In this document: positions 30,320 through 39,100 of the stretch, in pieces | Layout: each line of letters starts with the position of its first letter | Numbering within the stretch: position 1 is the stretch's first letter | Assembly (NCBI GenBank): GCA_016209035.1 | Contig: JACQWX010000077.1 | Span: 1 to 47,955 of the forward strand | DNA from: Elusimicrobiota bacterium | GTDB taxonomy: Bacteria > Elusimicrobiota > Elusimicrobia > UBA1565 > UBA9628 | DNA: 47,955 bases | Reading direction: 5' to 3' | Program-made: the position numbers and the translations under genes | Notes under the pieces: model-generated | Databases searched by the model: none | What the model was told of the DNA's origin: nothing | The model's input: the letters and a program-made list of their open reading frames with translations, nothing else

Positions 30320-32032
30320 ATGAACATGTTCTGTTATCAGTGCGAGCAGACCGCCGGAGGCAAGGGCTGCACCAAGCTCGGCGTCTGCGGGAAGGGCCCG
30401 GAGACCGCGGCCCTGCAGGACGCGCTGCTGCGCGTGACCGAGGGGACCGCTCAGCACGCTCACCGGGCGCGAAAGCTCGACCATCGGGACATCGCCATCG
30501 ACCGGTCCGTTCTCGAGGCCCTCTTCACGACCGTCACCAACGTGAACTTCGACCCGGAGAGGGTCTTGGCCCTCATCCGGCGGGGCCTCGATCTCAGGGA
30601 CAAGGCCCGGCGGCTCCACGAGAGAGCCGCGTCCAAGGCCGGCAAGCCCGCAGAGAGGGTCTGCGGCCCCGCCGCCTGGGACCCGCCGGCGGAGAAGGAG
30701 AGCCTGCTCAAGGCCAGCCGCGAGCTCGGCGTAGACGCCCGCAGGGCCTCCGCCGGGGACGACGCGACAGGCCTCCAGGAGCTCCTGACCTACGGGCTCA
30801 AGGGCATGGCCGCCTACGCCCACCACGCCATGATCCTCGGGATTGAGTCCGACGAGGTCTACGCCTTCTTCCATGAGGCCCTCTCCTTCCTGGCCGACGA
30901 CCCGAAGGACATCGGCGAGCTCCTCAAGTGGAACCTCAAGTGCGGCGAGGTCAACCTCAAGGTCATGGGCCTGCTCGACGCGGCCAACACCGGCGCCTAC
31001 GGCCACCCCGCGCCCACCAAGGTCCGCGTGGAGCCCGTGAAGGGAAAGGCCATCCTGGTCTCCGGCCACGACCTCAAGGACCTGGAGGAGCTGCTCAAGC
31101 AGACCGAGGGCTCCGGCGTCAACGTCTACACCCACGGCGAGATGCTCCCGGCCCACGGCTACCCGGGCCTCAAGAGATACAAGCACCTCGTGGGCAACTA
31201 CGGCGGGGCCTGGCAGGACCAGCAGAAGGAGTTCGCCAAGTTCCCCGGCGCCATCCTCATGACCACGAACTGCATCCAGAAGCCCGCGGACTCCTACAAG
31301 GGCCGCATCTTCACGAGCGGCCTGACGGCCTGGCCGGGCGTGGCCCACGTCAAGGACCGCGACTTCGCCCCGGTCATTTCGGCGGCGCTCGCGGCCGAGG
31401 GCTTCGCCCAGGACGGGCGTGAGGCGTCCCGCCTTGCGGGACAGTCCCTTCCTCCAAGTGATGGGAATGGGACGTCCATCATGGTCGGGTTCGGCCGCAG
31501 GGCGGTCTTGAGCGTGGCCGACAAGGTGATCGACGCGGTCAAAGGCAAGAAGATCCGGCACTTCTTCCTCATCGGCGGCTGCGACGGCGCCAAGCCCGGC
31601 CGCAACTACTACACGGACCTGGCCCTTGCCGTGCCCAAGGACTGCGTCATCCTGACGCTGGCATGCGGCAAGTACCGGTTCAACAAGCTCGACTTCGGCG
31701 ACATCGGGGGCATCCCGAGGCTGCTCGACGTCGGCCAGTGCAACGACGCCTACTCGGCCATCCAGATCGCCATGGCCCTGGCGGGGGCCTTCAAGTGCGG
31801 GGTCAACGACCTGCCCCTCTCGCTCATCCTGTCCTGGTACGAGCAGAAGGCGGTCTGCATACTGCTGACCCTGCTGCACTTGGGGATCAGGAACATCCGG
31901 CTGGGGCCCAGCCTCCCGGCCTTCGTGACCCCGGCCGCGCTCAAGGTCCTGGTGGACAAGTTCGCCATCGCGCCCGTGAGCGCCCCGGCCAAGGACCTCG
32001 AGGCCATCCTCGGGGCGAAGGCGGCGGCTTAA
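30320..32032 (+). CDS. hcp: Hybrid cluster protein (hydroxylamine reductase)
   Basis: 570 aa. Acts as NO or hydroxylamine reductase/protein S-nitrosylase under nitrosative stress. The N-terminal cluster motif is CYQCEQTAGGKGCTKLGVC. Further landmarks are VNVYTHGEMLPAHGYPGLKR (hybrid cluster Cys/His region), GRIFTSGLTAWPG, FFLIGGCDGAKPGRNYYTD, LTLACGKYRFN and ALSLILSWYEQKAV-like helices. Residues about 369-387 (EASRLAGQSLPPSDGNGTS) are an insert relative to other Hcp proteins and are encoded by the dispersed 52-bp repeat at 31426-31477, placed just before IMVGFGRRAVLSVADK. AAGGAGGAGG precedes the ATG. It is co-transcribed with rrf2. Confidence 0.95.
   Translation: MNMFCYQCEQTAGGKGCTKLGVCGKGPETAALQDALLRVTEGTAQHAHRARKLDHRDIAIDRSVLEALFTTVTNVNFDPERVLALIRRGLDLRDKARRLHERAASKAGKPAERVCGPAAWDPPAEKESLLKASRELGVDARRASAGDDATGLQELLTYGLKGMAAYAHHAMILGIESDEVYAFFHEALSFLADDPKDIGELLKWNLKCGEVNLKVMGLLDAANTGAYGHPAPTKVRVEPVKGKAILVSGHDLKDLEELLKQTEGSGVNVYTHGEMLPAHGYPGLKRYKHLVGNYGGAWQDQQKEFAKFPGAILMTTNCIQKPADSYKGRIFTSGLTAWPGVAHVKDRDFAPVISAALAAEGFAQDGREASRLAGQSLPPSDGNGTSIMVGFGRRAVLSVADKVIDAVKGKKIRHFFLIGGCDGAKPGRNYYTDLALAVPKDCVILTLACGKYRFNKLDFGDIGGIPRLLDVGQCNDAYSAIQIAMALAGAFKCGVNDLPLSLILSWYEQKAVCILLTLLHLGIRNIRLGPSLPAFVTPAALKVLVDKFAIAPVSAPAKDLEAILGAKAAA
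31426..31477 (-). repeat. 52-bp dispersed palindromic element, copy in hcp
   Basis: In reverse complement it reads GGACGTCCCATTCCCATC...GGAAGGGACTGTCCCGC, and it is identical to the copy in the cupin gene (40927-40978) at 49 of 52 positions by my count. It contains internal inverted repeats (GTCCCGCC-TT-GCGGGAC and GGGAC...GTCCC). It is in frame in hcp. Confidence 0.9.
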
Positions 32033-32041
32033 GCTGAAAGC

Positions 32042-32905
32042 ATGAAACGCAAGATCGTCCGATTCGACGAGGATAAGCGCGACGGCTGCGGGCTCTGCGT
32101 GGACGCCTGCGCCGAGGGCGCCATCCAGGTAGTCGACGGCAAGGCCAGACTGGCGCGCGAGCTCTACTGCGACGGGCTAGGCGCCTGCCTCGACGTCTGC
32201 CCTCGGGACGCCATCATCATGTCGGAGCGCGACGCCCCCGCGTTCGACCCGACGGCCGTCGAGGAGCGTCTCAAGAAGCTCGGCCGTCCCTTGCCCCCCA
32301 AGGCCGGCCATGGGCACGCGCCGGCTCCCCCTCACGCCGGCCATGCCCCTGCTCCGGACGCGGCCCGGGCACACGGGGGAGGCCACGGAGGCTGCCCCGG
32401 CTCGCGGATGATGGACTTCGGCGCCAAGCCCGCGGGCGGCGCCTCCGGGCCTCCCGACGGCCCTGCGGCGCCGGGCGAGAGGAGCACGGCTGCGCCCGGG
32501 GCCTCGGGAGACGTCTCCTCCCAGCTCTCCCAGTGGCCGGTCCAGCTGCGCCTGGTGTCTCCGGCCGCGCCCTACTTCCAGGGAGCCGACGTCGTGCTCG
32601 CGGCCGACTGCGTGGCCTACGCCCTGGGCGACTTCCACGCCAGCCACCTCAAGGGCAAGAAGCTCGCCATCGCCTGCCCCAAACTCGACGACGGCCAGGA
32701 GGAATACCTCGAGAAGCTCGTGGCGCTCATCGACGAGGCCAAGATCAACACCTTGACCGTGATGATCATGCGGGTCCCGTGCTGCCGAGGGCTCCTCGGC
32801 CTGGCCCAGCGGGCCCTGGAGGCGGCCAAGCGCAAGGCGCCGCTCAAGGCCGTGGTGGCGGGCATCCAGGGCGGCGTGCTCTCCGAGGAATGGGTGCGGG
32901 CCTGA
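32042..32905 (+). CDS. 4Fe-4S ferredoxin-domain protein associated with hcp
   Basis: 287 aa. The N-terminal two-cluster ferredoxin has C16-x2-C19-x3-C23 and C43-x5-C49-x3-CP. A His/Ala/Pro/Gly-rich linker (residues about 90-160, repeated GH and HAG) follows. The C-terminal domain has VLAADCVAYALGDFHASHLK, IACPKLDDGQEEYLEKLVAL and a CC pair in RVPCCRGLL, as in the ferredoxins often found beside hcp. It is the likely electron donor to Hcp. The linker could bind metal ions. It begins 9 bases after hcp. Confidence 0.85.
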   Translation: MKRKIVRFDEDKRDGCGLCVDACAEGAIQVVDGKARLARELYCDGLGACLDVCPRDAIIMSERDAPAFDPTAVEERLKKLGRPLPPKAGHGHAPAPPHAGHAPAPDAARAHGGGHGGCPGSRMMDFGAKPAGGASGPPDGPAAPGERSTAAPGASGDVSSQLSQWPVQLRLVSPAAPYFQGADVVLAADCVAYALGDFHASHLKGKKLAIACPKLDDGQEEYLEKLVALIDEAKINTLTVMIMRVPCCRGLLGLAQRALEAAKRKAPLKAVVAGIQGGVLSEEWVRA

Positions 32906-32938
32906 CCGCGAGCCTTCGGATTTTGTATCGTCCTGCCC

Positions 32939-33427
32939 GTGAGAGTCGCCGAGGACCTTCCTCGACTGGTCGGCTACGCCCGGCGCAACCGGCGCGGCTT
33001 GGCCGTTGCCGGGTCCTTGGGGGTCGTCCTCGCGCTCGTGGTCCTCTTCGGCCCCCCTAGGCTCTTCGAATATTCGGAGTCGCCCGGCTTCTGCGCGGCC
33101 TGCCACGTCATGAAGGAGCACTACGAATCCTGGACGCACATGGGCTCGCACCGGTCCAAGCGCTGCATCGACTGCCACCTCCCGAACCGGCACTGGGCCC
33201 CGCACCTCCTTTGGAAGGGGATCGACGGCGCCAAGGACGTCCTTTCTTTTTTCTCCGGCTTGGTCCCTGACCCCATCGTCCTGAGCGCCCGTGGCCGGCG
33301 CACGGCCCAGGACAACTGCGTCCGGTGCCACGAGGGGATGGTGTCGCGCATCGACGGCTCCCGCCCGTGCTCGAACTGCCACCGGCGGGCCACGCACAAG
33401 GGAGCCGGCCTGATCGACACGAGGTAG
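32939..33427 (+). CDS. nrfH: Cytochrome c nitrite reductase small subunit NrfH
   Basis: 162 aa membrane-anchored tetraheme quinol dehydrogenase that feeds NrfA. One N-terminal membrane helix spans residues about 21-40. Four CxxCH motifs start at C52, C76, C127 and C144. The start is GTG without a clear Shine-Dalgarno sequence. It lies 4 bases before nrfA and 33 bases after the ferredoxin gene. Confidence 0.93.
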   Translation: MRVAEDLPRLVGYARRNRRGLAVAGSLGVVLALVVLFGPPRLFEYSESPGFCAACHVMKEHYESWTHMGSHRSKRCIDCHLPNRHWAPHLLWKGIDGAKDVLSFFSGLVPDPIVLSARGRRTAQDNCVRCHEGMVSRIDGSRPCSNCHRRATHKGAGLIDTR

Positions 33428-33431
33428 AGAC

Positions 33432-34922
33432 ATGAAGAGATGGTTGTCGTCGGCGTGCATGCTGGCGGCCGGGGCCGCCTCCTGGTGGGCCTGCTCCCCG
33501 CCCGAAGCCAAGCCGGTCCGGCCGGTCAAGGTAAGCGTTGGCGAGATCGACCCCGCCGAGTGGGGCAAGGCCTGGCCCCTACACTATGTCAGCTGGGCCC
33601 TGACCCGCGAGCCCTCGCCCGCGGGTTCGAGCCGCTACAAGCGGGGGTTCGACGCGAGGAAGACCTACGACAAGCTCTCCGAGTACCCCTACCTGGCGCT
33701 CCTGTTCGACGGCTGGGGCTTCGGAGTGGAATACAACGAGCCCCGAGGCCACTCCTGGATGCTCGAGGAGCAGGTCCAGGTCGTCGACAAGTCTCGGATG
33801 AAAGCCGGCGGGGTGTGCCTCTCCTGCAAGACCCCCTACGCCTCGCGCCTCCGCAAGGAGCTCGGAGGCGACTACTACCGCAAGCCTTTCGAGGAGGTCC
33901 ACGGCCGCATCCCGGAGAAGCACCGCCTGTTGGGCGCGGCGTGCTCCGACTGCCACGAACACACTGCCGCGGGCCTGCGCATCGATCGGGACTTCACCCT
34001 GGGAGCGGCGCTTCGCTCCATCGGCAAGGACCCCTCCAAGCTGCACCCGGTCGAACTGCGCAGCCTCGTCTGCGCCCAGTGCCACGTCACCTATTGCATC
34101 CCCAAGGACAAGGAGAAGAAGTCCGTGGGCCTGTTCTTCCCCTGGCAGGGCGCCAAGGACGGCCGCATCGCGGTCGAGACCGTCATCGCGCACGCCCGGA
34201 AGAACCACGAATGGACGCAGTCCGTAACGGGGTTCCCCTTGGGCTTCATCCGCCATCCGGAGTACGAGCTGTTCTCGAACGATTCCCCCCACTGGAAGGC
34301 CGGCGCCGCCTGCGCGGACTGCCACATGCCCTATCAGCGCGCGGGCTCCTACAAGATCTCGGACCACCGGATCATGAGCCCCCTCAAGAACGGCCTGCGC
34401 GGCTGCGTCCAGTGCCACCCCGAGACCCCGGAGTGGCTGCGCGAGAGGGTCTACGCGACCCAGGACCGGACCGTGTCCCTGCTCAACCGCGCGGGCTACG
34501 CGACCGCCGTCGCGGCCAAGCTCTTCGAGCTGGCGAACCGGGAGCGCTCCAGGGACAAGACGCGCACCGGCGTCCCGGATGCCGCGAGCGTCGGCGGGGC
34601 CTCACGGATCGATCAGGCGCTCTACGCCGGGGCCAAGGGCTTCTACGAGGAGGCCTTCTACCGGCTCGTGTTCGTCGGCGCCGAGAACTCGGTGGGGTTC
34701 CACAACCCCGCCGAGGCCCTGCGCGTGCTCGGCGACGCCGTGGCCTACGCGGGCAAGGCCGAGGCGCTCCTGCGCCAAGCCCTGGCCCAGGCCGGGGTCA
34801 AGGTCCCGGCCAAGGTGGACCTGGAGCTTCCCAAGCACCTCGACGGCCGCGGCGAGAGGAAGCTCATGTTCGACCCCGCGGTCGAGATCAAGGACCCGTT
34901 CGGGACGCAGGCCGCCTTCTAG
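33432..34922 (+). CDS. nrfA: Ammonia-forming cytochrome c nitrite reductase NrfA
   Basis: 496 aa. Reduces nitrite to ammonium in the periplasm with six electrons. The catalytic heme motif is CLSCK (C129-K133), and four CxxCH motifs start at C171, C214, C294 and C325. CAQCHVTYC places a Tyr like the catalytic Tyr of known NrfA. The signal peptide ends SWWAC-S (C21), so the protein is probably a lipoprotein, as in some other NrfHA systems. Partnership with nrfH and hcp links nitrite respiration with clearing of NO made as a by-product. Confidence 0.95.
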   Translation: MKRWLSSACMLAAGAASWWACSPPEAKPVRPVKVSVGEIDPAEWGKAWPLHYVSWALTREPSPAGSSRYKRGFDARKTYDKLSEYPYLALLFDGWGFGVEYNEPRGHSWMLEEQVQVVDKSRMKAGGVCLSCKTPYASRLRKELGGDYYRKPFEEVHGRIPEKHRLLGAACSDCHEHTAAGLRIDRDFTLGAALRSIGKDPSKLHPVELRSLVCAQCHVTYCIPKDKEKKSVGLFFPWQGAKDGRIAVETVIAHARKNHEWTQSVTGFPLGFIRHPEYELFSNDSPHWKAGAACADCHMPYQRAGSYKISDHRIMSPLKNGLRGCVQCHPETPEWLRERVYATQDRTVSLLNRAGYATAVAAKLFELANRERSRDKTRTGVPDAASVGGASRIDQALYAGAKGFYEEAFYRLVFVGAENSVGFHNPAEALRVLGDAVAYAGKAEALLRQALAQAGVKVPAKVDLELPKHLDGRGERKLMFDPAVEIKDPFGTQAAF

Positions 34923-34928
34923 GGTGGG

Positions 34929-35648
34929 TCAGGGCCGCGACAGCCTGGCCTTGAGCACCCACCAGTAGCCCTCCGCCAGGCGCCAGAGGCTCAGCTTGGA
35001 GTCCCCCTTCCTGCGGTCCGCGAACTCGATGGGCACTTCCTTGATGCGCAGGCCCGCGGCCTGGGCCCGGGACAGGACCTCGTGCACGATGGAGGGGCCG
35101 CGGGATTTCAGAGTCTCGGGCTGGATGGCCTCCATGGCCTTGCGGCTGAAGCAGCGGAACCCCGAGTTGCAGTCGAGGACCGGCAGGTCGAGCGCGCCCC
35201 GGGCGAAGGCGTTGGCGGCCTTGGTGATGAGCCTGCGCGAGAGCCCCCGCTCCCGGTCGGCCCCGCCCCAGACGAACCGCGACCCGACGGCCAGGTCGCA
35301 GTCCTTCATGGCCGCGAGGAGCTCCGGGACGTGCCTGGGCTGGTGCGAGAAATCCGCGTCCATCTCCACGATGAAGTCGGCGCCCAGGATGAGAGCCTCC
35401 AGGAAGCCGTCGCGGCCCGCCCAGCCGCGGCCGGGCGGGCCGGCGCGGGTCAAGAGGCGCAAGCCGTGGTACCTGCCCTCCTTGATGAGCCCCTCGACGA
35501 TGGCCGAGGTGCCGTCCGGGCTCTCGTCGTCGACGATCAGCGCCTCGAGCCCGCGGACCTTCAGGCCGTAGAGGGCGTCGATCAAGGCCGCGATGTTGTC
35601 CGCCTCGTTGTAGGTGGGGATGACCGCCAGGACCTTTAGATGGCTCAT
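34929..35648 (-). CDS. Family 2 glycosyltransferase, dolichol/polyprenol-phosphate mannosyltransferase-like
   Basis: 239 aa. VLAVIPTYNEADNIAALIDAL, VDDESPDGT, EMDADFSHQP (DxD), VGSRFVWGG and the conserved LDCNSGFRCFSRKA mark the DPM1/polyprenol-P sugar synthase group. It would load a hexose on a lipid carrier for a membrane glycosyltransferase; the 729-aa enzyme two genes upstream is the natural user. ATG 35648 overlaps the preceding stop (ATGA). It is convergent with nrfA, 6 bases apart. Confidence 0.9.
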   Translation of the reverse strand: MSHLKVLAVIPTYNEADNIAALIDALYGLKVRGLEALIVDDESPDGTSAIVEGLIKEGRYHGLRLLTRAGPPGRGWAGRDGFLEALILGADFIVEMDADFSHQPRHVPELLAAMKDCDLAVGSRFVWGGADRERGLSRRLITKAANAFARGALDLPVLDCNSGFRCFSRKAMEAIQPETLKSRGPSIVHEVLSRAQAAGLRIKEVPIEFADRRKGDSKLSLWRLAEGYWWVLKARLSRP

Positions 35649-36883
35649 GCGGACTCTCCGAGCCGCCTGTCGCCCACACCTTTCCTGATAGCGCAGGTGA
35701 CGCTCGGGCTCCGCCCTCGACCGCGCCGTCCGCCCGCCGACAGCCACCTGCCGACCGCGTCCGCGACCCTCCCGGCCGGCAGGCGGTCCAGGCAGGTCTT
35801 GGCCAGGCGGCAGCGCGGACGGTAGAAGCAGGAGCAAGCCAAGGCCGGCGCGATCTTCTCCCCGCGGCCGAAGACGTCGAGCTCCGCGGCCGATGTCGGC
35901 CCGACCAGCGCGAAGGTCTTCTTCCCGAGCGCCGCGGCCACATGGAGGGCCAGGGTGTCCGTGGTCACCACCGCCTCGCAGAGCTCCACCAAGGCCGCGA
36001 AGGACCTCAAGTCCTGCTTCGTCCCAGGGTCGACGAGCGGCACGCCCGCGCGGCGCGCCAGGCCCGCGATGGTCTTGTTGCGGGACGATTCGTCCCTGCC
36101 TCCGAAGAGGAGGATGGGCCGGCCGAAGCGCCGATGCAGGGTCCGGGCGAGGCGCGCGGCGCTCTCGACCGAGAGCTGCTTCGAGGGCCAGCGCCGGCCC
36201 GCCCCGGGATTGAGGCCGATCGGGGCGGGCCGGCCCGCGAGGCCGGCGTTACGGCCGAGCGTTCTCGCGAACGTCCTGTCTTCCTCAGAAAGCACCAGGA
36301 TCGGGCGCAATTCATTCCTATCCCTGGGGATCGGAAGTCCGAGGACCTTCAGCCACAGCTCCGCGTAGGTCAGCGAGTTGGCGGCCTTGAGCGCGTCGGC
36401 ATGGGCGAGGCTCCCGTCCGCGGACCTGTTCAGCAAGCTCATGTCGTAGTAGCGGGCGCTCGACGGCGTGTAGGAGAGCCTTCCCTCCCGCGCGACCACG
36501 CCGACGAGCTCCCCTTGGGCCGACTCCTCGGCCAGCCGAGCGGCGGCGGCGTCCTCTTCCAGGCTCAAGACCAGGTCGAACGGACCGAGTTTGCAGGCCC
36601 CCGGCTCCGCCGAGGCGCGGTCCAGGGCGGAGCCCCTGGCCTTCCAGGATATTGGATGGCCAGGTCCCGGCGGTCCTTCGGGGATGGCGTTGACCGCCGA
36701 GGCCGGGTCGACGACCCCCAGCGCCGCGATCCAGGGATTGGTCTCCAACAGCGGCGCCGCCTCCCGGGAGGTCAGCCACGCGATCCGGGCCCGGGGATGG
36801 CGCGCGGCCAGGGGCCGGAGCAGCGAGGTGGTGCGCAGCACGTCGCCCAAAGCCGAGAGCTTGACGATTAGGATGCGCTTCAC
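35645..36883 (-). CDS. Family 9 glycosyltransferase (heptosyltransferase-like)
   Basis: 412 aa. KRILIVKLSALGDVLRTTSL, PIGLNPGAGRRWPSKQL, ILLFGGRDE and VTTDTLALHVAAALGKKTFALVG in fragments match the LPS heptosyltransferase family (WaaC/WaaF/WaaQ type). The GTG start overlaps the previous stop (GTGA). Residues 64-99 are a Pro/Gly/Ala-rich insert encoded by two palindromes (36603-36663) between a normal VDP and FDLVLSLEED. The C-terminal Cys-rich part (CSCFYRPRCRLAKTC) is typical of some GT9 members. Confidence 0.88.
   Translation of the reverse strand: MKRILIVKLSALGDVLRTTSLLRPLAARHPRARIAWLTSREAAPLLETNPWIAALGVVDPASAVNAIPEGPPGPGHPISWKARGSALDRASAEPGACKLGPFDLVLSLEEDAAAARLAEESAQGELVGVVAREGRLSYTPSSARYYDMSLLNRSADGSLAHADALKAANSLTYAELWLKVLGLPIPRDRNELRPILVLSEEDRTFARTLGRNAGLAGRPAPIGLNPGAGRRWPSKQLSVESAARLARTLHRRFGRPILLFGGRDESSRNKTIAGLARRAGVPLVDPGTKQDLRSFAALVELCEAVVTTDTLALHVAAALGKKTFALVGPTSAAELDVFGRGEKIAPALACSCFYRPRCRLAKTCLDRLPAGRVADAVGRWLSAGGRRGRGRSPSVTCAIRKGVGDRRLGESA
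36603..36663. repeat. Two adjacent palindromes inside the GT9 gene
   Basis: GGCTCCGCC/GGCGGAGCC (9-bp arms, 36603-36611 and 36626-36634) and CTGGCC/GGCCAG (36636-36641 and 36658-36663). They encode the insert at residues 64-99. The loop of the first contains GGCGCGGTCCAG, part of a 16-mer (CGCCCTGGACCGCGCC) that also occurs at about 40584 and 45756. Confidence 0.6.
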
Positions 36884-39069
36884 GGAACGGTGATTTTGCC
36901 GTCCCTGATGGTGAAGCCCGGCAGGTCGATGAAGAAGGGCGTCTCGGCGTTGGGCTCGAGCGAGACCGTGACCCGGCTCAAGGTTCCCAGCACCCAGACC
37001 GGCAGCGGCGTCACCCCGACGTCGAGCCGTTCGACCGAGACGACGACGCTCTTCGGCGAGTCGCGCATCGCCGCCGAAAGCCACAGGCGGACCGAGATCC
37101 CTTTGATGGTCGCGTCGACCACGATGTCCTTCTCCAGGCCGAGGCTCTTGACCTTGAGCCCCTTGACCCGCTTCTCCAGGAAGGCCTTGAGGTCCTCCGC
37201 GGCCACCGAGAGCGACTTGAGCTTGAGCCTCTGCATCTCCAGGAAGCGCAAGTCGTCCCAATAGGATTGCGCGACTGGCATGTTGGACGCCAGCGGGATG
37301 AAGCCGACCCCCTCCATCACCGCGTCCAACCCCGAGACCTTCAAGTCCCTGATGGAGACCTCCTTGGCAAGGACCTCGACCGACTCGAAGACCCCCTTGG
37401 CCCCGTTCCAGCGTCCGACATCGAGCCTCAAGCGGCTGGCCGTGACCGAGGTGGAGATGAAGGAATCGAAGCTCGCCCGCCCGCTCCTGAGGGGGGGCGT
37501 CCGCAGCCGCTTGCGCTGGTAGAGCACGGCCTCCGACTGGTCCGGCAAGGGCCAACGGCGCGCCGGCTCGTAGGCGGCGGCGACCCATTGGTCCGGGTCC
37601 TGGATGATGGCCGCGGCCTTGGGCAGCCCCTCGATCACCTTCTCCGGGCCCAGGCAGCCCTTCTTCAGCACGATGAACTGCGAGAACTCGCACAGGCGGC
37701 TGTTGACCCCCCGGATACTCACGGCGGAGGAGAGCTTCTCGCGCTTGACGGTCCAGCTGAAGTTCGGCCCGTTGAAATAGGTGTCGTTGGCCACCAGGGT
37801 CAGGTTGGCGGCCGGCGCGGTCTTGTCCCGACGGGAGTCGACCTCGCGCAGGATCTCGCCGATCTTCCAATCCTCCCGCCGGGGGGGATCGCCCGGGGTC
37901 AACTCGATCGGAGGGAACGGCACGTATTTCGCGTACGGCAGCTTCACCGTCAACGGCGCGATCCAGCCCGCGGAGAAATTGACCGCCAGGAGCAGCTGGA
38001 AGCCCGCCAGGGCCCAGGTCACGGGCTTGGGCCAGCCCGCGATGGCGAGGGACGCGGCCAGCGGGACCAGGCCGGGCAGGAAGAAGCGCATCTGCCGGTT
38101 GGGGACGAGCGCCCAGATGAAGTAGGCGAAGAAGACCCCGGCCGGGAGCACCCACCAGAGGTTCTTGTTGCGCTGCGCGTCCGGGATCCAGAGCCCGAGC
38201 CAGGCCAGGAACCAGAACGGCGCGCCCAGGGCGTTGATGGATTCCATGAAGTACTGCAGGAAGGCCCACCCTCGCGTGACCGGGACGCCGTAGTCGGCGG
38301 AAGCCTGCAGGAGCCTCGGCACGAGGATCGGCAGATGGGCCGCGTACCACGGCGCGCACCCCGCGATCCCGATGGCGGCCGCGACCACGGCCTTGTGACG
38401 GCATTTGCCGTCGAAGAGGGCCGCGGCCCCCATCAGGTAGGCCGGCGCCATGTAGGTGAAGAAGCTCCACTTATGCAGCATCCCGGCCGCGAACAGCGCG
38501 CCGAAGGCGAGCGACCCCGGCCAGCGCCGGAATCCCCGGGACGCCAACAGCGCCCAGAAGGCCAGGCCGGCGAAGGCCGCGACCGAGAGGTCCACGAGCT
38601 GGGTGTGGTAGAGCCTGGCCACGATGGGGGTGGCTGCGAAGGCGATGGCCGCGGCGAGGGCCGTGGCGTCCGGCCGGAAATGGTAGGCGATCATGAAGAC
38701 GGAGAGGGTCATGAGCGCCAGGTACACCCAGTTGATCCTGAGCGAGGTCGCGACCGGGTCCGCCGGGTCCATCAGGAGCATCATGCCCAGGTGATAGAGC
38801 GGCGGGAAAGGCGGCATGCCCGGCTTGGGCGCGAGCTTCCATATCTTGCCCAGGTCGCGGTCCGCCCATGCGTCGCGGTAGTCGAGCGCGATCTCGAGGT
38901 GGACCGATTGGTCCCAGGCCGGAGGCCGCGACTCCCGGCCCGAGAAGGACTTCAGGGCCAGCGCGGCCGCCGCCAGGAAGACGGCCAGGCCCAGGAGCCC
39001 GATGATGAACGGGGCGGGGCCTACGGCAAGGCCCTGGTCCTCGGCGCTTTCGTCGGTCGACACGGGCAT
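36880..39069 (-). CDS. Membrane glycosyltransferase (GT39/PMT/ArnT-like) fused to a DUF2993-like domain
   Basis: 729 aa. An N-terminal membrane helix precedes the lumenal loop WDQSVHLEIALDYRDAWADR with an early Asp (catalytic Asp position of PMT/ArnT enzymes). At least ten membrane segments extend to about residue 390, and FFLPGLVPLAAS is typical. Then comes a soluble part, and from about residue 529 a domain like DUF2993 (LmeA-type lipid-binding), with LRLDVGRWNGAKGVFESVEV, DDLRFLEMQRLKLKSLSV and VTVSLEPNAETPFFIDLPGF. It transfers a lipid-linked sugar on the outer face of the inner membrane. The ATG has no Shine-Dalgarno sequence. The fusion is unusual. Confidence 0.82.
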   Translation of the reverse strand: MPVSTDESAEDQGLAVGPAPFIIGLLGLAVFLAAAALALKSFSGRESRPPAWDQSVHLEIALDYRDAWADRDLGKIWKLAPKPGMPPFPPLYHLGMMLLMDPADPVATSLRINWVYLALMTLSVFMIAYHFRPDATALAAAIAFAATPIVARLYHTQLVDLSVAAFAGLAFWALLASRGFRRWPGSLAFGALFAAGMLHKWSFFTYMAPAYLMGAAALFDGKCRHKAVVAAAIGIAGCAPWYAAHLPILVPRLLQASADYGVPVTRGWAFLQYFMESINALGAPFWFLAWLGLWIPDAQRNKNLWWVLPAGVFFAYFIWALVPNRQMRFFLPGLVPLAASLAIAGWPKPVTWALAGFQLLLAVNFSAGWIAPLTVKLPYAKYVPFPPIELTPGDPPRREDWKIGEILREVDSRRDKTAPAANLTLVANDTYFNGPNFSWTVKREKLSSAVSIRGVNSRLCEFSQFIVLKKGCLGPEKVIEGLPKAAAIIQDPDQWVAAAYEPARRWPLPDQSEAVLYQRKRLRTPPLRSGRASFDSFISTSVTASRLRLDVGRWNGAKGVFESVEVLAKEVSIRDLKVSGLDAVMEGVGFIPLASNMPVAQSYWDDLRFLEMQRLKLKSLSVAAEDLKAFLEKRVKGLKVKSLGLEKDIVVDATIKGISVRLWLSAAMRDSPKSVVVSVERLDVGVTPLPVWVLGTLSRVTVSLEPNAETPFFIDLPGFTIRDGKITVP

Positions 39070-39100
39070 AAGTATATTAATTTTTGTAGAATCCCACCTT

